64,000 nt of DNA from Gemmatimonadota bacterium. Its GTDB lineage: Bacteria; Gemmatimonadota; Gemmatimonadetes; Longimicrobiales; Gaopeijiaceae. Each line of letters begins with the position of its first letter. Within the stretch, counting starts at the first letter, position 1. The stretch covers positions 118,652 to 182,651 of the forward strand of contig JAJEBR010000024.1 of the NCBI GenBank assembly GCA_022822445.1, read 5' to 3'. A model generated the notes under the pieces. That model was not told where the DNA came from. It ran no database searches and saw only the letters and a list, made by a program, of their open reading frames with translations. A program made the translations under genes and the position numbers. This document shows, one piece after another, positions 57,184-64,000 of this stretch.

Positions 57184-60152
57184 TCCCGCGCGAGTGCAAG
57201 CGACTGGCCGAGGTCGATTTTCCCATTGCCGAGGTCTCGCGCCACGCGGTCGGGGAGGACCGATCCCGCAAGGGACACCCCCATACCCTCCACCTCTGGT
57301 GGGCGCGCCGTCCACTCGCATCGTCGCGTGCGGTTCTTATGGCGCTCCTGCTCCCGGATCCGTGCGATCCGCACTGTCCACCCGCGTTCAGGAAGGAGGC
57401 GAAGCGGATTCTGCTCGGCATGGGCGGACGTCCCTCTGGGTGGACCACGGAGCTCGGGACGGACGAGGGGCTTCGGCGGATCATCCTCAAGTTCATCGCA
57501 GGTTTTGCGAACTGGGATCGCTCGGCGAACCGACAATGGACCGAGACAGCCAGACGCCTTGTACGGGTTGCACACGGAGACGAGGCACCGCTGGTGGTGG
57601 ACCCGTTCGCTGGTGGTGGATCGATCCCGCTGGAGGCGCTTCGGCTCGGCTGCGAGACGTTCGCCAGCGATCTTAACCCGGTGGCGTGCCTGATCCTCAA
57701 GGTCATGCTGGAGGACATCCCTCGGCTCGGGCCGGGACTGGCCGAGGATCTGAGGCGGGCCGGGGAATCGGTAGAGCAGAAGGCTCGGGAGGAACTCGCC
57801 GACCTATACCCGCCCGAGCCCAACGGCGCGACGCCGTTAGCCTACCTGTGGGCGCGCACGGTGCGTTGCGAGTCGCCGAACTGTGGTGCCGAAATCCCGC
57901 TCACGCAGTCCTTCTGGCTGTGCAACAAACGGACGCGCAAGCGTGCGCTCCGGCTCTCGGTCGAAAGGCCCGCTGGGGCTCCGCCGCGGGTCGCCTTCGA
58001 GGTCTTTGAGCCGGAGACGGCAGGCGACGTGCATCCTGGCACGGTGTCGTACGCGAAGGCAACGTGCCCGTGCTGTCGCGCGGTCATGCCGAAGGAGCGG
58101 GTGCGGTCGCAGTTGGCTGCCGCGCGGGGCGGCGGCGACACAGTCTTCGACGAGGAAGGCAACCGGATCGGTGGTGCGCGCATGCTGGCGGTCGTCACGT
58201 TTCGTCCGGACGAGCGGGGATGGCGGCACTACCGACTGCCCACGGACGCGGACTACGCGCCCGTGCGCAGGGCACAGGCGGAGTTGACTCGGATACTGGA
58301 CGAGTGGGAAGCCCGGGGCCGACCGGGACTCAGCCCGGTGCCGGACGAGCCTACTCCAGCCGGAGGCGGGTCAGGCGCTGGGCGAGCGTTCAGCGTCCAG
58401 CGCTACGGCATACTCCAATGGGGCGACCTGTTCACGGCGCGCCAGAAGGCTATGTTGGTGACTCGCTTGATATCTGCGGCGGATTCGGAACGCGGGGTCG
58501 TTGCCAGACTGCTGGCCTTGGCGATGGGCAAGCTACTACGCCATAGCAACGTCCTCGCTAAGTGGCACCGGGCGAGCGAGACAGTGGCGGGGGCGTTCGG
58601 AATGCAGACCCTACCGATGTCTTGGGACTATCCCGAGATGTACCCTTTGGTATCCTTTGCAGGCGGGCTTGCAGAGGTGACCGACAAGGCTGCGGAAGCG
58701 TGTCTCTCATTGGCGGCCGTAAAGGGGCAAGGGCAAGCAGAGAACGTTGACGCGGCGAGTCATTCCCTCCCAGATGAGACGTGCGCTCTTTGGTTCACGG
58801 ATCCACCGTACTACGATGCGATCCCCTATTCGGATCTGTCGGATTTCTTTCTGGTCTGGCTCAAGCGAACGCAGCCAGATGACCCCCTCCTCCTAGATCC
58901 GTTCGATCCCGACAATCCCCTCTCCCCGAAGGTCGGGGAAGCGGTGCAGGACGAAACCAAGCGAGATGCCGACGGAAGTCGCAAGGATGGCAGATGGTTC
59001 GAGGAAACCATGGCGAAGGCTTTCGCAGAAGGCCGCCGCGTCCTGCGTGAGGACGGCGTAGGCTCTGTGGTCTTCGCACACAAGACAACAGAGGGATGGG
59101 AGGCGCTGCTTTCCGGCATGATTCGCGGCGGGTGGACCATCACCGGCTCTTGGCCGATTGCGACAGAAAGGAAGGCGCGTCTTAGAGCGCGAGAGTCAGC
59201 TTCACTGGCGACCAGCGTGCATCTGATTTGCCGCCCGCGTCCAGATGACGCTCCGGTTGGTGACTGGTACGATGTTGTCCGAGAATTGCCGATCCGCGTG
59301 GCCGCGTGGATGAAACGGCTTCAGGACGAGGGCATACGCGGTGCCGACCTGGTCTTCGCTTGCGTTGGGCCGGCACTTGAGGTCTTCAGCCGGTATCGCG
59401 CAGTCGAAACGGCCGAGGGGCGCGAGGTCGGTTTGCCCGAGTACTTGGAGAGGGTCTGGCAGGTCGTAGGCCGCGCCGCGCTGGAGGAGGTGCTGGGCAC
59501 GGCCGACGCGGGCACGCTTGAAGAGGATGCCCGCCTCACCGCACTGTTCTTGTGGACGCACCAAAGCACAGAGGTCGAGGAAGAGGAACCGGCCAACAAC
59601 GCGAAGGAGGAGCGGGCCGCCACTAGGCCGGCGGCGAAGGGGCTTAGCCTTCCCTATGACGTGGTGCGCCGCTTCTCCCAACCCATGGGTATCGAACTCG
59701 ACCGATGGACTGGCCGGGTAATCGGCCAGAGGAGGGGTGTGGTGCGTTTGCTGCCCGTGTCGGAACGAGCCGATGAACTTCTCGGCCGGGATGGCGCGGA
59801 CGCGGCGGCCGACTGGATTGCGAGGGATCCACAGGCGGATCTGCAACCGGCTCTCTTCCCCGATTGGGAGACGAGGTCGGCGCCGAACGCACGCCGTCGT
59901 CGCGGGGCGCGGTCGATTCTCGATCCCGACGACGCGTTGCAGGGACCAGACGCGACCACGCTCGACCGAATCCATGCGGGCATGCTCCTCCAGGCAAGCG
60001 GCCACGCGAACGCGCTCAGGAAGCTGATCGCGGCCGAGCAAGATCGGGGACCGGGTTTCTTGCGGCTGGCCAACGCGCTCTCTGCCCTCTATCCACGCTG
60101 GAGCCGCGAGAAGCAGCTTCTGGACGCGATGATTCTGGGCGTCCCGCGTTGA
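57180..60152 (+). CDS. DUF1156 DNA methyltransferase
   Basis: 990 aa. The N-terminal DUF1156 block LAEVDFPIAEVSRHAVGE and HTLHLWWARRPLASSRAVLM (about 8-55) is clear. SAM-binding motif I VVDPFAGGGSIPLEA (about 140) and catalytic motif IV FTDPPYYDAIPYSDLSDFF (about 540) give an adenine/amino-methyltransferase of the DPPY class. CESPNCGAEIPL and CPCCRAVMP form zinc-ribbon-like Cys pairs (about 228-300). It probably marks host DNA so that the operon's nuclease/helicase spare it. ATG 57180 overlaps the nuclease stop (ATGA). Confidence 0.93.
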   Translation: MIPRECKRLAEVDFPIAEVSRHAVGEDRSRKGHPHTLHLWWARRPLASSRAVLMALLLPDPCDPHCPPAFRKEAKRILLGMGGRPSGWTTELGTDEGLRRIILKFIAGFANWDRSANRQWTETARRLVRVAHGDEAPLVVDPFAGGGSIPLEALRLGCETFASDLNPVACLILKVMLEDIPRLGPGLAEDLRRAGESVEQKAREELADLYPPEPNGATPLAYLWARTVRCESPNCGAEIPLTQSFWLCNKRTRKRALRLSVERPAGAPPRVAFEVFEPETAGDVHPGTVSYAKATCPCCRAVMPKERVRSQLAAARGGGDTVFDEEGNRIGGARMLAVVTFRPDERGWRHYRLPTDADYAPVRRAQAELTRILDEWEARGRPGLSPVPDEPTPAGGGSGAGRAFSVQRYGILQWGDLFTARQKAMLVTRLISAADSERGVVARLLALAMGKLLRHSNVLAKWHRASETVAGAFGMQTLPMSWDYPEMYPLVSFAGGLAEVTDKAAEACLSLAAVKGQGQAENVDAASHSLPDETCALWFTDPPYYDAIPYSDLSDFFLVWLKRTQPDDPLLLDPFDPDNPLSPKVGEAVQDETKRDADGSRKDGRWFEETMAKAFAEGRRVLREDGVGSVVFAHKTTEGWEALLSGMIRGGWTITGSWPIATERKARLRARESASLATSVHLICRPRPDDAPVGDWYDVVRELPIRVAAWMKRLQDEGIRGADLVFACVGPALEVFSRYRAVETAEGREVGLPEYLERVWQVVGRAALEEVLGTADAGTLEEDARLTALFLWTHQSTEVEEEEPANNAKEERAATRPAAKGLSLPYDVVRRFSQPMGIELDRWTGRVIGQRRGVVRLLPVSERADELLGRDGADAAADWIARDPQADLQPALFPDWETRSAPNARRRRGARSILDPDDALQGPDATTLDRIHAGMLLQASGHANALRKLIAAEQDRGPGFLRLANALSALYPRWSREKQLLDAMILGVPR

Positions 60153-60296
60153 CATCCCGGAGATGGGCCGTCGAGCTTACTGGCAGGTGGCCGGAAGCGC
60201 CACCGCCCAAACCCGTTCCCCACCGAACCGCAGTGGTGAAGCTATCCGCCCGTGATTGGTAGCAGAGACATGCGTGAGCCTTGAGGGCAGTCGAGA
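60153..60296. other. 144-bp gap within the defence operon
   Basis: The only non-overlapping junction of the operon. Contains no recognised promoter or terminator. Confidence 0.4.
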
Positions 60297-63095
60297 ATGG
60301 ATCCTTGGTACAGAGTCGCGACGTTGCGCCGGGAGGTGCGGGAAGGCCGCTCATTCAGTCCTGACGAGTTCGCCATCGCGCTCGAACAGGTGGTGGCCGC
60401 CACCGCGCCGCCCGACTACAGCGACCCGGCGCAGTTCTTCGCGCGCACCTGCTTCACGCGGGCGCTTAGGGAGCACGCCGGAATGGCGCTGCGACGACTC
60501 GCGGGCAAGACGGAGAACACCGCTCCGGTCCTCACCCTCATCACCCAATTCGGCGGCGGGAAGACCCACACCCTGACATCTCTGTATCACCTCGCCAGCA
60601 CGGGCGAGGCGGCCGCCGGATTGCCCGGTGTGGAGGCCCTCCTCGACGCGGAGGGGCTCGGGGCCGTGCCTTCGGCGCGAGTCGCCGTGTTCGTCGGCAA
60701 CGCCTGGGATCCGGCCGAGGGCCGGGAGACGCCATGGATTGACTTGGCTCGCCAAGTGGCGGGCGAGCCGGGTGTCGCGGCGCTCGGGACCGCTGCAAGG
60801 ACCACGCCCCCAGGAACCGCGACGTTGGGCAAGGTGTTCGCCGCTGCGGGGGCTCCCGTTCTGCTCCTGTTCGACGAGGTTCTCAACTTCGTGAACCGCC
60901 ACCGCGGCATGGCCGATAGCTTCCACGCGTTCATCCAGAACCTCACGGTCGCCGTCACCGGGACCACTCGCGCGGCGGCGGTTATCAGCCTGCCGCGCAG
61001 CCAAGTCGAAATGACGGACTGGGACCAGCAATGGCAGGCCAAGATCGAAAAGGTCGTCGGCCGGGTCGCGCGTAAGCTGATCGCGAACGACGAGGCGGAG
61101 ATAAGCGAGGTCGTCCGGCGGCGGCTCTTCGAGGATCTCGGCGGGGTTCGGATCCGCAGGAGGGTGGCCAACACATACGCCAACTGGTGTTTCGAGCGCA
61201 CCGCGCGGCTGCCGCGCGAATGGCTGGCGGTGGATGCGGCGACGACCGAGGCGAAGGCGCGGGAGTTCCTGCGGACACGATTCGAGGCCTGCTATCCGTT
61301 CCACCCGGCGACACTCTCCGTGTTTCAGCGGAAATGGCGGGCGCTACCGCAGTTTCAGCAGACCCGGGGCGCGCTCGCGATGCTCGCCCAATGGGTGTCG
61401 TGGGCCGCTCGCGAGCACTTTCGCAAGGCGCGCACGGAGCCGCTGATTACGCTGGGATCGGCGCCGGTGCATGTGCCGGATTTCCGCGCGGTGGTGCTGG
61501 GTCAGTTGGGCGAGCCGCGCCTCGACGCGGCGATCGAGGCCGATTTGGCCGGGCAACAGGCCCACGCGCGCGCGCTTGACGTGGACGCCAGGGGTGCGCT
61601 CCGCGACATCCATCGCCGCACGGGCACGGCCATCCTCTTCGAGTCGTCCGGCGGTCAGGTGGACAAAGTCGCGCATCTGCCGGAATTGCGGTTCGCGCTC
61701 GGCGAGCCCGAGATCGACACCACGACCGTGGACAACGCGGCGGCGGCTTTGGAGTCGGCCGGGTTTTTCGTCCGCAGCGTGGGGACGGACGGATACCGCA
61801 TCCATCACCAGGCAACCCTGAGGAAGGTCGTCAGCGACCGCCGCGCCTCGCTGGACGAGGAGACCGAGGTCAGGCCGGCCGTCCGCAAGCTCGTCGAGGC
61901 GGAGTTCGCGCGAGGAGCCACGTTGCCCCTCGTACCCTTCCCCGGCACAGCGATGGACATTCCCGACACGCCGCGCCTCTCGCTTGTGGTGTGCGATCCG
62001 GAGACGGAGTGGACGGACGCCGGGACGGCAGCCGGACAAATCGCCGAGTGGACCAGAAGGCGCGGCAACTCGGATCGCCTCTATCCCGCATCGCTCGTCT
62101 GGTGCGTCAGAAAGCCCGGACGCGCGCTGATCGAAAAGGTGGAGATTGGGCTGGCATGGCAGCGAGTCGCCACCGAAGTGGCGCAGGGCGTGTTGGGCGC
62201 GGACTTCGACCGCGCGGATCGCGCTGGCGTGAGCGCCATGGTCAGGGACTCGGAGGAGGCCGCCAGGGACGAAGTTTGGGCGAGCTACCGTTTCGCCGTC
62301 CTGTCCGACAACAGCGAGGAGACCGGCCTCAGGGTTATCGACCTGGGCGCGGGGCATTCCAGCGGAAGCCAGACGCTGTGCGGCCGCATTACGAGCGCCA
62401 TGAAGGCCGAGGCGCTTCTCAACGAGTCGGTGGGGGCCGGCTACATCGACCGGCATTGGCCGCCCGCGTTCGCGGATTCCGGGGCGTGGCCGCTCAGGAG
62501 TCTGCGCCAGAGCTTCCTCGACGGATCGCTGACGCGGCTGAGCGATCCAGAGAGAGTCCTTCGGCGGCAGATCGCGGCGCTCGTGGCCGTAGGCGAGTTC
62601 GGCTTGGCGTCGGGTGCCCGCCCTGAAGGTGGCTATGGGCGGCTATGGTATGCGGAGCCGATCCGGCGGGAGGAGATCGCGTTCGAAGCGGATGTATTCC
62701 TACTCACCAAGAGTGAGTCCGAGGCCCTGGAGACCCCGCCCGAGCCGGATCCGCCGCCTCCCGAGCCGCAGCCCGGCGAAGCCGGGGCCGAACCCGAGCC
62801 GGACCCACCGCTTCCGACCACCGGCGGGGCGTCGCGGGCGATCCTTCAAGTAACCGGCACGATCCCCGCCGAAGTCTGGAATCGGCTCGGGATCAGGATT
62901 CTTCCCAAGCTCCGGCCCTTGGACGACCTCACGGTCAGCATCGATCTGTCGGCGACCGTCGAGCCCGAGAGGGTTCCGAGTCTTGAGGCCGAACTGATAC
63001 AAGCCCTCCGGGATCTGGATCTGGAGGGCAGGGTTAGCATCGTCACGCGCGATTCCTCGGGCTCAACGTCCGAAGGCGGTTCCCCCGGACGATAG
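60297..63095 (+). CDS. DUF499 AAA-type ATPase
   Basis: 932 aa. DUF499 N-terminus (DPWYRVATLRREVREGRSFS) and P-loop FGGGKTHTLTSLYHLA (about 85), Walker B LLLFDEVLNFVNRH (about 190), and arginine-rich RVARKLIANDEAEI follow. The C-terminal third includes a Pro/Glu linker (about 820-850) and a closing beta-rich domain. DUF499 ATPases travel with DUF1156 methyltransferases in defence loci and are annotated as anti-phage-associated. Start ATG 60297 has no clear Shine-Dalgarno sequence. A hairpin 43 bp after the stop could end transcription. Confidence 0.92.
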   Translation: MDPWYRVATLRREVREGRSFSPDEFAIALEQVVAATAPPDYSDPAQFFARTCFTRALREHAGMALRRLAGKTENTAPVLTLITQFGGGKTHTLTSLYHLASTGEAAAGLPGVEALLDAEGLGAVPSARVAVFVGNAWDPAEGRETPWIDLARQVAGEPGVAALGTAARTTPPGTATLGKVFAAAGAPVLLLFDEVLNFVNRHRGMADSFHAFIQNLTVAVTGTTRAAAVISLPRSQVEMTDWDQQWQAKIEKVVGRVARKLIANDEAEISEVVRRRLFEDLGGVRIRRRVANTYANWCFERTARLPREWLAVDAATTEAKAREFLRTRFEACYPFHPATLSVFQRKWRALPQFQQTRGALAMLAQWVSWAAREHFRKARTEPLITLGSAPVHVPDFRAVVLGQLGEPRLDAAIEADLAGQQAHARALDVDARGALRDIHRRTGTAILFESSGGQVDKVAHLPELRFALGEPEIDTTTVDNAAAALESAGFFVRSVGTDGYRIHHQATLRKVVSDRRASLDEETEVRPAVRKLVEAEFARGATLPLVPFPGTAMDIPDTPRLSLVVCDPETEWTDAGTAAGQIAEWTRRRGNSDRLYPASLVWCVRKPGRALIEKVEIGLAWQRVATEVAQGVLGADFDRADRAGVSAMVRDSEEAARDEVWASYRFAVLSDNSEETGLRVIDLGAGHSSGSQTLCGRITSAMKAEALLNESVGAGYIDRHWPPAFADSGAWPLRSLRQSFLDGSLTRLSDPERVLRRQIAALVAVGEFGLASGARPEGGYGRLWYAEPIRREEIAFEADVFLLTKSESEALETPPEPDPPPPEPQPGEAGAEPEPDPPLPTTGGASRAILQVTGTIPAEVWNRLGIRILPKLRPLDDLTVSIDLSATVEPERVPSLEAELIQALRDLDLEGRVSIVTRDSSGSTSEGGSPGR

Positions 63096-63137
63096 CCACC
63101 CGAGGCTGTGGCCGGATTGGCTGGCACACGCCTGTTG

Positions 63138-63159
63138 GTTGCGCCCTGCTGGGCGCAAC
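63138..63159. terminator. Hairpin after the DUF499 gene
   Basis: GTTGCGCCC-TGCT-GGGCGCAAC, a perfect 9-bp stem with 4-nt loop, 43 bp after the stop. No U-tract. Confidence 0.5.
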
Positions 63160-63531
63160 GGCCATCCCGGTAGGGGCGTTGCTACCAGCGGTTGGCGGCG
63201 GCGTCCGATGGCTCTGACACGTTATGAAACAACCTGACACGTCCTGACACAATAGGGTGTTTCCAACCGGTTGACTTCAGGGCCGGCGTTCATCCAGCGT
63301 CCAAGCATGGAGACGCCGAAACACCAGTTCGACACGCGGATCTGCACATCCCCGGTGGACAACTCCGCACCGTCTGTCACGGTATTCGTGGTGACGCTCC
63401 CGATCCGAACCGCGCGGACGGTCCCATCCCCGGAGGCTCTCGACGTGGGCCGGAATCGGCTTCGGCTGCCTTCGGTTCCGGCTGGATTGAAACCATTTGC
63501 CGATGGAATCCGTAGTGCGCCGCCCTTCGGG

Positions 63532-63786
63532 TTACCGAAGCGTGAAGGGCAGCACGAGCGAACGAGCCGAAACACCGGAGGAGTCGCAAGTAGTCAGGTT
63601 GATCCACACCAAGGCGGAATCGGTGCCCATGCCCAGCAACATGGGCGCTGGCGAGATCGTTCGCCGCTCCGGCTTCCGGAGCGCATGGACAGCCTGGTAC
63701 CACTGGCCTTCGTCCGACCGCCAGCCTCGCCTCGCGAGGTCCGTCTGAACGGGCTCCCCGGAGCGCCCGCGGAGGTGCGTCGGCAT
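63532..63786 (-). CDS. Possible small hypothetical protein
   Basis: 84 aa if started at 63786. Contains GQWYQAVHALRKPE and GMGTDSALVWINLTT. Codon choice is consistent with coding, but it has no recognised domain, no Shine-Dalgarno support and could be a fragment of a larger beta-rich protein. Confidence 0.3.
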   Translation of the reverse strand: MPTHLRGRSGEPVQTDLARRGWRSDEGQWYQAVHALRKPERRTISPAPMLLGMGTDSALVWINLTTCDSSGVSARSLVLPFTLR

Positions 63787-63860
63787 CGCCGCGACGGCGG
63801 CGGTCGCCGTGTCCCGGACGCCGCGCCCAAGGGCGGGTCGGACGCGGCTTACGTCGTTCA

Positions 63861-63894
63861 GCCAGCCTACCCGGTGTCATACACCGGGGCTGGC
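63861..63894. other. Bulged hairpin
   Basis: GCCAGCC-tac-CCGGTGT-cat-ACACCGG-GGCTGGC: 14 paired bases with a 3-nt bulge and 3-nt loop. Could be a terminator or REP-like element; nothing adjacent explains it. Confidence 0.45.
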
Positions 63895-64000
63895 GAGGGG
63901 TGGCCTCCGCCCCCCCTTCGATCCCCCCGCGAGTCGCGCTCCCGTGGAGGTCGCGGACGGGGGCTCCGCCCCTCTTCCCCCGTGCCGGTGCGGCGTGATG

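Larger units (their letters stand above)
63160..64000. other. Right end, about 840 bp without a confident gene
   Basis: Two short minus-strand frames, 63532-63786 (84 aa, WYQAVHALRKPERRTISPAP... LVLPFTLR) and 63222-63575 (117 aa), have codon use that could be coding but no recognisable family. TGACAC is repeated at 63215, 63235 and 63245. A bulged 14-bp hairpin is at 63861-63894. The region may hold degraded genes. Confidence 0.4.

Noticed and set aside
1..64000. tRNA or rRNA genes, prophage and insertion sequences
   Set aside because: No cloverleaf with a T-loop signature, no rRNA-like stretch, no integrase, transposase or phage structural gene was recognised by reading; a covariance-model scan would be needed to exclude small RNAs.

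Overview
The window is about 70 % GC DNA that is almost entirely coding, with no rRNA or tRNA gene that I can recognise, no insertion sequence and no CRISPR array. The gene content points to Gemmatimonadota (an inference from gene content, not a tested placement): tandem Tat-exported TldD/PmbA proteins, secreted N-acyl-D-amino-acid deacylases, six-bladed propeller lipoproteins, and a CrtI/CrtB/CruF carotenoid cluster of the kind used for oscillol-type acyclic carotenoids.

Layout. 1-6503 (minus): three Tat-exported TldD paralogues and one TldE-like partner. 6643-8922: membrane protein, polyphosphate kinase 2, SixA phosphatase. 9353-23591: mixed housekeeping and secreted proteins (beta-lactamase-fold hydrolase, beta-barrel, VOC protein, D-aminoacylase, GNAT, class I aldolase, LVIVD-repeat protein, SDR/DUF2867 protein, Ig-hydrolase lipoprotein) and a truncated ATP-binding regulator. 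23619-30742 (minus): a seven-gene run in which six of the junctions overlap (five by exactly 4 bp). It starts with two small membrane proteins, a haem-b/Rieske membrane protein and a Cys-containing anchored protein, and continues with OlsB-like and OlsA/PlsC-like acyltransferases and a hydrolase-DedA-ATP-grasp fusion. Divergently at 30915 lies a Rieske-glutamate-synthase-domain fusion. 32628-37161: beta-barrel, lipoprotein, sirtuin, Fic protein and a MazEF-like pair. 37344-41148: D-aminoacylase, propeller lipoprotein, PIN remnant, small lipoprotein. 41193-47207 (minus): carotenoid operon led by a B12-domain MerR-like regulator. 47208-47665: a 43-bp tandem repeat array. 47666-51293: three propeller proteins, two of them tandem duplicates, one with an apparent frameshift in its signal peptide. 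52592-63095 (plus): a four-gene helicase, PDDEXK nuclease, DUF1156 methyltransferase and DUF499 ATPase defence operon resembling the Hma (helicase-methylase-ATPase) arrangement.

The strongest unexplained non-coding signal is a 40-bp element with fixed internal geometry (GTAA-N7-TTAC-N5-GTmATGT-N3-CATkAC) just upstream of four unrelated genes (TldD, serine hydrolase, GNAT, Fic), with a degenerate fifth copy at 33778. A second short dispersed repeat occurs at 9131, 10648 and 51240; the last copy coincides with the signal-peptide frameshift. The most system-like regions are the defence operon and the overlapping redox/lipid operon.
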